Positions 20,192 through 28,620 of a stretch of DNA of 64,000 nt are shown in pieces. Made by a program: the position numbers and the translations under genes. This DNA comes from Chitinophagaceae bacterium (GTDB lineage: Bacteria > Bacteroidota > Bacteroidia > Chitinophagales > Chitinophagaceae): the NCBI GenBank assembly GCA_947454155.1, contig CANGIT010000004.1, positions 1 through 64,000 of the forward strand, read 5' to 3'. The notes under the pieces are model-generated. The model was not told the origin of the DNA. It searched no databases and saw only the letters and a program-made list of their open reading frames with translations. The stretch's first letter is position 1. Each line of letters starts with the position of its first letter.

Positions 20192-21325
20192 ATGGATATT
20201 GTCATCATCATATTGCTCATCTTTCTTTTCAACACCTATATCATCAAGGCGTTGAGCAACCGATTTGACATCGCTTCGGAAAATTATCTCTGGTTGCTCT
20301 TTGCGATACATTTTCTGATGAGCTCTGCATACATGTTGTACGCTTTCTATACTTCCAGTGATTCTGTGGCTTATTATACCGTTACTTCTTCAGCCGATAA
20401 ATGGCTTCCACTTTTTGGGACAGGTACCCGTTTCATTCACTTTCTGGCCTGGCCTTTTGTTTCCATACTTGGTCTTTCCTATTATTCGGTGATGATTGTG
20501 TTTTCTTATTTCGGTTATCTGGCCATTGTACTTTTCTATCTCACCGCAAGAGAGAATATAAGATTGGATAATGTGTGGATGAATTACAGTCCAATTGAAC
20601 TGGTTTTTTTTCTGCCCAATCTCCATTTCTGGTCTTCTTCTTTAGGCAAGGGTAGTTCCATTCTTTTTGGTCTTGGTTTGTTTATATTCGGCTTAAGTCG
20701 TTTTAACAGAAGGTTTTTTCCACTCGTTTTTGGTGGTATACTTACATTCTTCATTCGTCCTCATATCTTTTTTACCTTGGTGGCCAGTGTAATGATTGGT
20801 GTATTGATCACCCGTTCGGGCATCAAGCCTTATCTGCGCTGGCTGATCTTCTTACTTTCTGTAATCGTATTCGTTTATTTGAGCGACGAGGTATTGAAAT
20901 TCGCCAACACCGATTCGCTCGATATCACGAGTTCGGCTACACTAAGCCATCGGGCCAGTGAGCTCAGTAAATCCTCTTCTGGTGTTAATATTCAGGAATA
21001 TGGTTTGTTGATGAAGATGTTCACGTTCTGGTTCCGGCCTTTGTTCATCGATGGTCAAGGGGCTTTTGGTTTTATCGTTTCTTTTGAGAACATAGTTTAT
21101 GTATACATGTTCATTGTGTTGGTGAGAGAAGGTGTTTTTGCCTGGCGCACCTGGAACGGCTGGTTCCGCATCAGCTTCTTCATTTTTTTGTTGGGTTCTT
21201 TCATTCTAGCTCAGGTAACCGGAAATCTGGGTATCGCCATGCGACAGAAAGCGCAATTCATGCCCTTCTTTTTCATCTTATATTGTAAAGCATTATCTTA
21301 CAGACAAAACGCGTTAAGGCGATAA
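20192..21325 (+). CDS. EpsG/Wzy-like polytopic membrane protein, candidate polysaccharide polymerase
   Basis: This 377-residue, very hydrophobic protein has roughly nine or ten predicted membrane helices from the first residues (MDIVIIILLIFLFN) onward. It has the loop 'FLPNLHFWSSSLGKGS', close to a region seen in EpsG-type polymerases, and charged loop residues around 'RPHIF'. The start is ATG 20192, two bases after the GNAT stop; the upstream in-frame ATG 20153 would overlap the previous gene by 37 bases. It is the only candidate for a Wzy-type polymerase in the locus, fitting a Wzc-dependent system. Such proteins diverge quickly, so the call rests on topology and context. Confidence 0.7.
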   Translation: MDIVIIILLIFLFNTYIIKALSNRFDIASENYLWLLFAIHFLMSSAYMLYAFYTSSDSVAYYTVTSSADKWLPLFGTGTRFIHFLAWPFVSILGLSYYSVMIVFSYFGYLAIVLFYLTARENIRLDNVWMNYSPIELVFFLPNLHFWSSSLGKGSSILFGLGLFIFGLSRFNRRFFPLVFGGILTFFIRPHIFFTLVASVMIGVLITRSGIKPYLRWLIFLLSVIVFVYLSDEVLKFANTDSLDITSSATLSHRASELSKSSSGVNIQEYGLLMKMFTFWFRPLFIDGQGAFGFIVSFENIVYVYMFIVLVREGVFAWRTWNGWFRISFFIFLLGSFILAQVTGNLGIAMRQKAQFMPFFFILYCKALSYRQNALRR

Positions 21326-21359
21326 TTTTCCTATAGCAAAACCTACTTTTCCACAGTAT

Positions 21360-22358
21360 ATGAAAGCGCCCGGCATCATGAACATCTCTCTCGATTTCGA
21401 ACTCCATTGGGGTTGTTTTGAAACCATGAAAGAGATGAATGATACTTACAGAAAATATTTTACCAATACCAGAAGGGCCATTCCCGAAATGCTGAAAATC
21501 TTCGCGTCGCATGAGCTTCATGTTACGTGGGCCGCAGTGGGCATGCTTTACCGAAAAAACCGGCAGGAATGGGAGCAAAATATGCCGGAACTCATCCCCA
21601 GTTTTAAAAACCCGGAAATATCAGCATATGAATGGGTGAAAAAAAATGGATTTGAAAGTGATGAGGATCCTTATCATTTCGCCCCGCATTTGGTCGACCT
21701 CATTCAATCCACGCCCCATCAGGAAATAGGCACGCACACTTACGCGCATTATTTTTGTTTGGAAGAAGGGCAAACCAAAGACCAATTCAGGGCAGATATC
21801 AAAATGGCGGTGGAACTGGCGAAACAGAAAGGCAACAGCATCCGTTCTCTTGTGTTTCCACGCAATCAGTATAATGCCGACTATCTCTCGGTTTGCAGTG
21901 AGATGGGCATCACAGCCGTAAGAACCAATCCCGATATCTGGTATTGGTCTTACTCCAATGAGGCCGGAGGTTTCATGAAAAGATTTTTCAGAGCCGGAGA
22001 TGCTTATATTAAAATGCAGCCTATCCAACCTGTATTCTTAAAAGATATCGATACTTCCAAAATGCCCTTGGAACTTCCTGCCAGCAGACTATACAGGCCA
22101 TGGCGCCCTAAATATGCCATTGAAAACAAATTGAAACTCAAGCGCATATTGGGAGAAATGACCAAGGCTGCTCAAATGGGCGCTTATTACCACATCTGGT
22201 GGCATCCGCATAATTTTGGCTATTACCCCGACCAATGTTTGGAAGAACTGGAAAAAATCGCACAACATTTTACACAGCTACATAAGCAATATGGTTTTGA
22301 AACGCTGACCATGGAAGAAACCACCCAGCGCTTATTACAAATAAAAAACAAATCTTGA
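21360..22358 (+). CDS. Polysaccharide deacetylase-like (NodB/CE4 homology) protein
   Basis: This 332-residue protein resembles the CE4 family, which removes N- or O-acetyl groups from polysaccharides. The catalytic-base and metal motif appears as 'SLDFELHWG' (Asp-Phe-Glu instead of the usual Asp-Asp), and the metal-binding His motif as 'EIGTHTYAHYFC'. A late 'YYHIWWHPHNFGY' supplies the C-terminal His motif. There is no signal peptide, so it would act in the cytoplasm, perhaps on a lipid-linked intermediate. ATG 21378 (MNISLDFE) is an alternative start. It lies five bases before the next glycosyltransferase. The altered first motif is typical of the locus-type subfamily, so the exact activity is uncertain. 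Confidence 0.78.
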   Translation: MKAPGIMNISLDFELHWGCFETMKEMNDTYRKYFTNTRRAIPEMLKIFASHELHVTWAAVGMLYRKNRQEWEQNMPELIPSFKNPEISAYEWVKKNGFESDEDPYHFAPHLVDLIQSTPHQEIGTHTYAHYFCLEEGQTKDQFRADIKMAVELAKQKGNSIRSLVFPRNQYNADYLSVCSEMGITAVRTNPDIWYWSYSNEAGGFMKRFFRAGDAYIKMQPIQPVFLKDIDTSKMPLELPASRLYRPWRPKYAIENKLKLKRILGEMTKAAQMGAYYHIWWHPHNFGYYPDQCLEELEKIAQHFTQLHKQYGFETLTMEETTQRLLQIKNKS

Positions 22359-22362
22359 GCGA

Positions 22363-23523
22363 ATGCCCCGATTGGTGAGAATTACGACGGTTCCGGTATC
22401 ACTGCAGGTTCTTCTCAAAGGACAGATGCGCTTCATGCGCGCGCATGGATTTGAGGTCACAATGATCAGCAGCAGTGGTCCAGAACTGGAAGCCTTGAAA
22501 AAACAAGAAGGCTGTGAGCACAGGGTGGTGGAAATGACCCGCAAAATTACCCCCTGGAAAGATTTGAAATCACTGATACAACTGGTCATCATCCTGCGAA
22601 AGCTGAAACCCGAAATTGTACATACCCATACGCCCAAGGCCGGTTTACTGGGTATGTGGGCGGCCCGCATCGCCGGTGTTCCCATCAGATTGCATACCAT
22701 TGCAGGTTTGCCCTGGATGGAAAGCAGAGGCATCATGAGAATGTTGCTGAAAAATGTGGAGAAACTAACGGCCATGGCTGCCTCAGAAATTTTCCCCAAC
22801 TCCTTTGTTCAAAAAGATTTCCTTTTCCACGAAGGCATTGCGCAAAAAAAAATGAGGGTGCTGGGCAACGGCTCTAGTAACGGTATTGATTGTACGCATT
22901 TTTCAAAAACACCCGAAATGCTTCAACAAGCTGCATCATTAAGAATGCAGGCCGCTGTTCCCGATGATGGATGGGTTTGGGTTTTTGTAGGCAGAATTGT
23001 AAAAGACAAAGGCATCGCAGAGCTGATGGAGGCTTTCAACCGCTTATACCAAAAATACCCCAACGACAGCCTGTGGTTATTGGGTAATCTCGAATCGGAC
23101 CTTGACCCGCTTTCGGAAAAGCATCTCGAATGGCTACAGCATCATCCTGGAATAAAATGGTGGGATTTTCAAAAAGATATCCGTCCTTTTCTGGCGGCTT
23201 CAAAGGCATTGGTGTTTCCCAGCTATCGCGAAGGTTTTCCGAATGTGCCGCTTCAGGCTGCAGCCATGGGTTGCCTGCTCATCCTTTCGGATATCAATGG
23301 CTGTAATGAAATTGTGAGTGACGGCAAGGACGGATTGCTGGTGCCTGTCAAAAAAACTGAGGAACTATACATGGCCATGCAAAAAGTGAGAAGTGATGAA
23401 TCGCTTTCCGAAAAATTCAGAAATTCCATCGGACAGAAAATAAAAAACGGCTACGATCAGCAAACACTTTGGCATATCTTACTGCAAGAATACCGCAGCA
23501 AATTGATGTCAATCCAAAAATGA
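22363..23523 (+). CDS. GT4-family glycosyltransferase (PglA/WbpU-like group)
   Basis: This 386-residue GT-B enzyme has the motifs 'VHTHTPKAGLLGMWAARIAGVP' and 'HTIAGLPW', typical of GT4 enzymes that add the second sugar to a bacillosamine- or FucNAc-type lipid carrier. The donor domain has 'VFVGRIVKDKGIAELMEAF'. The E-x7-E position reads 'EGFPNVPLQAA', with Gln in place of the second Glu, followed by 'DINGCNEIV'. The gene lies four bases after the deacetylase-like gene and eight before the phosphoglycosyltransferase gene. It may therefore act directly after that initiating enzyme. Confidence 0.9.
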   Translation: MPRLVRITTVPVSLQVLLKGQMRFMRAHGFEVTMISSSGPELEALKKQEGCEHRVVEMTRKITPWKDLKSLIQLVIILRKLKPEIVHTHTPKAGLLGMWAARIAGVPIRLHTIAGLPWMESRGIMRMLLKNVEKLTAMAASEIFPNSFVQKDFLFHEGIAQKKMRVLGNGSSNGIDCTHFSKTPEMLQQAASLRMQAAVPDDGWVWVFVGRIVKDKGIAELMEAFNRLYQKYPNDSLWLLGNLESDLDPLSEKHLEWLQHHPGIKWWDFQKDIRPFLAASKALVFPSYREGFPNVPLQAAAMGCLLILSDINGCNEIVSDGKDGLLVPVKKTEELYMAMQKVRSDESLSEKFRNSIGQKIKNGYDQQTLWHILLQEYRSKLMSIQK

Positions 23524-23530
23524 GTTTAGC

Positions 23531-24145
23531 ATGGTTAATTTTTACAGAGGATTTTTTAAACGGATGATAGACATTACTGCCTCAGGCATCGCGCTGTTGC
23601 TATTGACTCCTGTTTTTATCCTCTTGGTTATCGCACTTTATCTTACCGGTCATCATCGCATTTTCTTTGTGCAGCAAAGAGTCGGAAAAAATGATAAAAT
23701 TTTTCGTCTCATCAAATTCATCAGCATGACCGAACAGCGAGATGCCTCCGGGCAATTACTGCCGGATGCGAAAAGGCTCACTCCTTTTGGGAAATGGCTC
23801 AGAGGATCTTCTTTGGATGAGCTGCCTCAGTTGATCAACGTGTTCAAAGGCGACATGAGTCTGATTGGTCCTCGCCCGCTGCTGGTTCATTATCTTCCGC
23901 TTTACAATACTGAACAAAGAAAAAGACACTTGGTGCGCCCCGGCATCACCGGATGGGCGCAGGTCAATGGACGAAATGCCATCAGCTGGCCTAAAAAATT
24001 TGCATTGGACGTTTGGTATGTGCAACACATCGGCTTCCTGCTCGATTGTAAAATTGTACTCTTGACCCTGTCTCGCATCTTCAAGCGGGAGGGCATCAGC
24101 CAACAAGGTGAAGCTACCGCGGCTCCATTCATGGGAGAGGAGTAA
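23531..24145 (+). CDS. PglC-like initiating phosphoglycosyltransferase
   Basis: This 204-residue monotopic enzyme moves a sugar-1-phosphate from a UDP-sugar to undecaprenyl phosphate, the first committed step of glycan assembly. One N-terminal re-entrant hydrophobic helix (about 10-35) precedes the conserved 'FFVQQRVGKNDKIF'. The catalytic Asp-Glu dyad lies in 'SSLDELPQLINVFKGDMSL', and then 'IGPRPLL' and 'RPGITGWAQVNGRNAI' follow. The length matches the short PglC class (about 200 residues), not the long WbaP class with extra TM helices. With the PglE- and PglF-like genes downstream, the likely substrate is a UDP-diamino- or amino-trideoxy sugar. Confidence 0.93.
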   Translation: MVNFYRGFFKRMIDITASGIALLLLTPVFILLVIALYLTGHHRIFFVQQRVGKNDKIFRLIKFISMTEQRDASGQLLPDAKRLTPFGKWLRGSSLDELPQLINVFKGDMSLIGPRPLLVHYLPLYNTEQRKRHLVRPGITGWAQVNGRNAISWPKKFALDVWYVQHIGFLLDCKIVLLTLSRIFKREGISQQGEATAAPFMGEE

Positions 24146-24241
24146 ATTAGTTTTTTTTATCAATTCACCCCCTCATTTATTAGATTAATTCTATTTTTTC
24201 GACAAAACCACATTATTTTTCGATTAACAAAAGCTTAAACC

Positions 24242-24272
24242 TTTCATAAAATCAAGAAATTGTCTACCTTCA
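24242..24272 (+). promoter_or_regulatory. Possible promoter before the sugar aminotransferase
   Basis: TTTC (24242-24245), 19 bases, TACCTTCA (24265-24272): one and two mismatches to the Bacteroidota consensus. It lies in the 201-base gap before 24347, the largest gap inside the locus. A 9-base inverted repeat (CAAGAAATT at 24253, AATTTCTTG at 24302) flanks the start region. Confidence 0.35.
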
Positions 24273-24346
24273 GCCTCAAATTTAATTTAGGGCAAGGAGT
24301 AAATTTCTTGCAACAAGTTTTGATTAACTGAAAATTCAATCGTGCA

Positions 24347-25474
24347 GTGGCAAGAGTATGGCTATCATCGCCCCATATGGGTGAAAAGGAGAGGTTTTAT
24401 GTCAACGAGGCTTTCGATACCAATTGGGTAGCACCCTTGGGTCCGAATGTTGATGCATTCGAACTACAGTTGAGTCAGCACCTTGCTGTGAAAAGTGTGG
24501 TATCCTTAGGTTCCGGTACTGCGGCCATTCACCTGGCACTCAACGCCGTTGGTGTAAAGCCTGGAGATGTGGTGATTTGTCAGAGTTTCACTTTTGCAGC
24601 CACCGCATTTCCGATTCAATATTGTCATGCGGAGCCCGTTTTTATTGACAGTGAAGCTGCCACCTGGAACATGGACCCAGCCTTGCTGGAGAAAGCCATC
24701 ACTGATTTGAAGGCAGCAGGAAAAAAAATTGGAGCCATCATGGTGGTTCATTTGTATGGGATGCCTGCCTTAATGGAAGCGCTGATGGAAATTGCCGGAC
24801 GCTATGAAATACCAGTGATTGAAGATGCGGCCGAAGCCCTTGGCAGTTCTTATAAAGGTAAACCCTGCGGAAGTTTTGGCATCGCGGGAATATTGAGTTT
24901 CAATGGCAATAAGATCATCACCACAAGTGGCGGGGGTGCATTGGCCAGTGATAACGAAGAGGTGGTGAAATATGTTCGACATGTTTCCGCACAGGCAAAA
25001 GAGCCCGCACCTTATTACCTGCATAAAGAGATCGGTTACAATTACCGGATGAGTAATATATGCGCAGGGATAGGAAGAGGTCAAATGGAAGTATTGCCCG
25101 AACGCATTGAAAGAAGAAGACAGATTTTTGACAATTATAAAAAAGCACTGGGTTCAATTGACGGTGTGATTTTTCCGGAGGAGCCACAAGGCTTTTTTTC
25201 CAATCGTTGGCTGACAACGATATTGTTGGATGAAAAAGTTTTTGAAGTTGGCACCAACGAAAAAATCCGCCAATACCTGGAAACGCTAAACATCGAGTCG
25301 CGGCAGCTTTGGAAACCACTTCACCAGCAACCTGTATTCGAAGGATGCAAGAGCTATGTGAATGGAGTTTCCGACAAACTATTCGCCACAGGATTATGCT
25401 TGCCCAGCGGTTCCAACATGAGCAACGAAGTGCAGGAAATTGTCATTGCAGAACTAAAAAAATGTTTAGGTTGA
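24347..25474 (+). CDS. DegT/DnrJ/EryC1/StrS aminotransferase (PglE-like)
   Basis: This 375-residue PLP enzyme aminates a UDP-4-keto-6-deoxy sugar to a 4-amino sugar, using glutamate. The N-terminus (VWLSSPHMGEKE, 'NWVAPLGPNVDAFE') closely resembles PglE of the bacillosamine pathway. 'SLGSGTAAIHLAL' binds the PLP phosphate, 'VIEDAAEALGS' contacts the ring, and Lys189 in 'SFNGNK' forms the Schiff base. 'YNYRMSNICAGIGRGQ' is the family's dimer motif. The start codon is GTG; no ATG is suitably placed. The next gene encodes the matching 4,6-dehydratase, so the two genes make the keto-sugar and then aminate it. Confidence 0.92.
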   Translation: MARVWLSSPHMGEKERFYVNEAFDTNWVAPLGPNVDAFELQLSQHLAVKSVVSLGSGTAAIHLALNAVGVKPGDVVICQSFTFAATAFPIQYCHAEPVFIDSEAATWNMDPALLEKAITDLKAAGKKIGAIMVVHLYGMPALMEALMEIAGRYEIPVIEDAAEALGSSYKGKPCGSFGIAGILSFNGNKIITTSGGGALASDNEEVVKYVRHVSAQAKEPAPYYLHKEIGYNYRMSNICAGIGRGQMEVLPERIERRRQIFDNYKKALGSIDGVIFPEEPQGFFSNRWLTTILLDEKVFEVGTNEKIRQYLETLNIESRQLWKPLHQQPVFEGCKSYVNGVSDKLFATGLCLPSGSNMSNEVQEIVIAELKKCLG

Positions 25475-25520
25475 TGAGTACCCCCAATGGTAACGTATTG
25501 CTAAACAAAAAACGGTTATT

Positions 25521-27437
25521 ATGAAAATTCTGGACAAAAAATCAATCCGGCCTTCTCAATTTGTGTTGATAGGCGATCAGGTATTGGTAATGCTGGGATT
25601 GCTGTCGGCACTGTTGGCCAATTATCGGTTATTGAGCATCAATGTATTTCCTGTTCACACCATCGTGTACCGGTTGTTCATTCATGTTTCACTCGCCGTT
25701 TTTGCCTGGGTTACTTTTGGTGTTTACAAAAAGGTGATTCGCTATTTCAGCAGCAAGGATTATCTCAATCTGATATTCATCCTTTTTCTGGTGCATACAG
25801 CCAGCGTGGCCAGCGGACTTTTCTTTCCGCCCAAACATCAGCTGAAGCCTGAAGTATTTCTGATCAGCTTTTTCATCACCTCTTGCTACATCATCGGTAC
25901 ACGCTTTATCATCAGCTATCTGTATTTTTATTATAACCGCTCAAAAAAATCAGGTTCTCAAAAGAACTTATTGATCTATGGAGCCGGAGAATTGGGCGTT
26001 TTTGTAAAAAAATCCATCTACAATCAATATAGCGATGAATACAAGATTGTGGCCTTCATCGACGACGATACTAAAAAAGTAGGTCGTTTTATAGGAGGCG
26101 TAAAAGTGATGAGCGCTTCTGCCGATCTGAAAACGATCATTGAAAAAAATTACATCACCGACATCATCATTGCCAACAAATCAGTGAGCGCTGCCCGCAA
26201 GGCCAAATTTCTGGAAACCACGCTTCCTTATAATCTTAAAATAAGGGAAATCTCTTCTATACAGACACTGTTCAGCTCTTCCTTCAACCTCGACAAACTG
26301 GCCTCCATCGATATCAACGACCTGATGAACCGAGAGCCTATACAATTGTATGATGAGCATGTGGCCGAAAGTCTTAAAGGTAAAACTGTTATGGTAACCG
26401 GAGCGGCCGGATCGATTGGCAGTGAGATTGTAAGAAAATTATCCGAACACGATGCCACCCTCATCATTTGTGTCGATTTTTCGGAAAGTGCCTTATACGA
26501 TCTTGAACAGGAACTAAAACGCAAACACCCCAACCTCGATTACCGTTTCATCCTTACCGACATCCGCAATGAGGTATTGGTAGAAAATATTTTCCAGGAA
26601 TATAGACCCAACTTCATCTATCATGCAGCCGCCTATAAGCACGTGCCGATGATGGAAATGTTTCCCTGGGAAGCTGTCAGAACCAATGTATATGCCACTT
26701 GGAGCATTGTTAAACAAGCGATTCGTTTTAATGCGGAAAAATTTGTATTTATTTCTTCCGATAAAGCTGTAAATCCTACCAGCGTGATGGGAGCCACCAA
26801 AAGGCTGGCCGAAATCATCGTTCAGGCGTATTCTTCTGTAAAAAGTTCTACTTCATTTGTGGTTACACGCTTCGGAAACGTACTGGGATCCAATGGTTCC
26901 GTGGTTCCGCTGTTTAAAAAACAAATCCAGGCAGGTGGTCCGGTAACTGTAACGCATCCCGAAATGATTCGTTATTTTATGACCATCGCAGAGGCTTGTC
27001 AATTGGTTTTAGAAGCATCCGTAATGGCTGATGGCGGAGAAGTTTTTGTTTTTGATATGGGGGAACCGGTTAAAATCGTAGATTTGGCGAGAAATATGAT
27101 AAGGTTGGCGGGTTATACACCGGATGTTGATATAAAAGTTGAATTTATTGGCCAACGTCCGGGTGAGAAATTGTACGAAGAAGTATTTTTGAAAAACGAG
27201 AAGATGAAGGAAACGCATCATGAAAAAATCATGATCAGCAAAGAAAACATCATACATATTTCCGAGGCCCACAATGTAATAGAAAAATTAAAAGCCTTGG
27301 AAGGATTGTATGAGCCCGACATGTACCGAATGGTCATCAAGGATTTGATTCCAGAGTACCAATCGGTAGAAGGAAATGTGACCAAGGTGGTGAAAATAAA
27401 TAGCAACAAAATCAATCAATATAAATATCAAAACTAA
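25521..27437 (+). CDS. Membrane-bound UDP-sugar 4,6-dehydratase (PglF/WbpM/CapD family)
   Basis: This 638-residue enzyme converts UDP-GlcNAc to the 4-keto-6-deoxy sugar. It has four N-terminal TM helices (about 12-125), then a Rossmann-like domain with 'IYGAGELG' (about 150), then the catalytic SDR domain. The SDR domain has the NAD loop 'VTGAAGSIGSE' (about 292), 'YHAAAYKHVPMME' and 'SSDKAVNPTSVMGATKR' (about 411-427), where Met replaces the usual catalytic Tyr, as in WbpM. 'RFGNVLGSNGSVVP' and 'GQRPGEKLYEE' are family marks. The length fits full-length PglF/WbpM. It is the last polysaccharide gene; the T9SS gene pair starts 25 bases later. Confidence 0.95.
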   Translation: MKILDKKSIRPSQFVLIGDQVLVMLGLLSALLANYRLLSINVFPVHTIVYRLFIHVSLAVFAWVTFGVYKKVIRYFSSKDYLNLIFILFLVHTASVASGLFFPPKHQLKPEVFLISFFITSCYIIGTRFIISYLYFYYNRSKKSGSQKNLLIYGAGELGVFVKKSIYNQYSDEYKIVAFIDDDTKKVGRFIGGVKVMSASADLKTIIEKNYITDIIIANKSVSAARKAKFLETTLPYNLKIREISSIQTLFSSSFNLDKLASIDINDLMNREPIQLYDEHVAESLKGKTVMVTGAAGSIGSEIVRKLSEHDATLIICVDFSESALYDLEQELKRKHPNLDYRFILTDIRNEVLVENIFQEYRPNFIYHAAAYKHVPMMEMFPWEAVRTNVYATWSIVKQAIRFNAEKFVFISSDKAVNPTSVMGATKRLAEIIVQAYSSVKSSTSFVVTRFGNVLGSNGSVVPLFKKQIQAGGPVTVTHPEMIRYFMTIAEACQLVLEASVMADGGEVFVFDMGEPVKIVDLARNMIRLAGYTPDVDIKVEFIGQRPGEKLYEEVFLKNEKMKETHHEKIMISKENIIHISEAHNVIEKLKALEGLYEPDMYRMVIKDLIPEYQSVEGNVTKVVKINSNKINQYKYQN

Positions 27438-27462
27438 TCACAAGTTGACTAAATTAAACATT

Positions 27463-28593
27463 ATGAAAAATCAGAAATTTCTGATACTGTCCTTGTTGTT
27501 GATCAGCGGGAGTGTAATGGGTCAGAATGCACGATTCTCTCAAATCGGATCAGCCCCCATTCAATTTAACCCCAGTCTCACTGGACGTTTCGACGGTAAG
27601 GCGAGATTAGCCGGGTTGTTCAGTTTTCAGCAAACAGATGTTACAAAAATGCAACATCAAAACATCAGCCTCGATGCCAAATTTGGCAAATACAGAAGTA
27701 GCGGCGATGAAGAAACTCCGGGTGCTGTAGTAAAAATCACCAAAGAAGGTAAAGATGAAGTGTATAAAAAATCTCGCTCACTCGGCTATTGGGGCGTAGG
27801 CTTGAATTACTATCATTATGGTTATTCCAAAGGGCCTATCGATGCCACTTTCATGTCGGCTTCATTGGCTCGTCATTTTTATAACAAAAGCAACAAGTTC
27901 TACGGATTCGGTGTACAAGCCACTTATGCACAAGGTAAGCTCGATGAAACCAAAGGTGTTGCCTATGACCGCGAAATTTCCGGCGGTACTTTTCCTTATC
28001 CAAGAAGAACCGCAGCCGCCTACAAAGGCGATAAAAGCTATGTGGATTTCAATGCCGGCGCCTACTATGGCATGGTTACCGATGCGGTGATGTTTGAATT
28101 GGGCGGATCGTTGTCGCACCTTTTCTATCCACACAATGATATCTATAACAAAGACAGCGAAACTCAGCTTCGTCACAGAATCACTGCTCATTCAGTGCTT
28201 CGTCTTCACCTCAATTCTAAGTGGGGTATGGTTCAAAAGAACATGTACTGGCAAGAAGGTTTGTACTACCGCAGCCAGAGTTTGTTGCCCAAAGACACTA
28301 CCGACAGAGAAATCGTAGCCTTTTGGAGTGGCGTGGAATTCTACAAAGTGAACCCGGTAAAAAACATCAATGTCAACTTCGGTTTCTATACCCGTTCGTT
28401 CAGAACCATGATGCCTTACCTGAATGTGAACCTGGGTAAAATGGCCAACCTCAGATATTCTTATGAGTTGCCCATCAACTCCAGCAAATTCAAGGCTTAC
28501 TCTGCACAACGCAATGAAGTGGCCTTGATCCTCACTTACAAGAGATATACAAGCCCCGGAACCAAATTCTACAAGAAAGTAAATTTCTGGTAA
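27463..28593 (+). CDS. PorP/SprF family T9SS outer-membrane protein
   Basis: This 376-residue protein has a signal peptide (MKNQKFLILSLLLISGSVMG, cleaved before Gln-Asn). It continues with the family's 'ARFSQIGSAPIQFNPSLTG' start, in which the substrate proteins' partners show 'NP(S/A)xxG', and ends in amphipathic beta strands with a C-terminal aromatic (Phe-Trp). The family forms an outer-membrane beta-barrel that works with T9SS, either as a core part (PorP) or as a partner of one secreted protein (SprF). ATG 27463 was chosen over TTG 27445 because it opens the signal peptide directly. It lies 27 bases before the PorE-like gene, probably in one operon. Which T9SS substrate it serves is unknown; it is not next to the giant protein genes. 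Confidence 0.9.
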   Translation: MKNQKFLILSLLLISGSVMGQNARFSQIGSAPIQFNPSLTGRFDGKARLAGLFSFQQTDVTKMQHQNISLDAKFGKYRSSGDEETPGAVVKITKEGKDEVYKKSRSLGYWGVGLNYYHYGYSKGPIDATFMSASLARHFYNKSNKFYGFGVQATYAQGKLDETKGVAYDREISGGTFPYPRRTAAAYKGDKSYVDFNAGAYYGMVTDAVMFELGGSLSHLFYPHNDIYNKDSETQLRHRITAHSVLRLHLNSKWGMVQKNMYWQEGLYYRSQSLLPKDTTDREIVAFWSGVEFYKVNPVKNINVNFGFYTRSFRTMMPYLNVNLGKMANLRYSYELPINSSKFKAYSAQRNEVALILTYKRYTSPGTKFYKKVNFW

Positions 28594-28620
28594 TCTAATC
28601 AAACCCCTTAATTCAAGAAG

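Noticed and set aside
23220..23260. Gln in place of the second Glu of the E-x7-E motif in the fourth GT4 enzyme
   Set aside because: The surrounding motif (REGFPNVPLQA, DINGCNEI) is typical of a whole GT4 subgroup, so it is not a damaged site.
24253..24310. Nine-base inverted repeat in the gap before the aminotransferase as a terminator or riboswitch
   Set aside because: The arms are A/T-rich and 40 bases apart, with no U-run or recognisable aptamer; it is probably chance.
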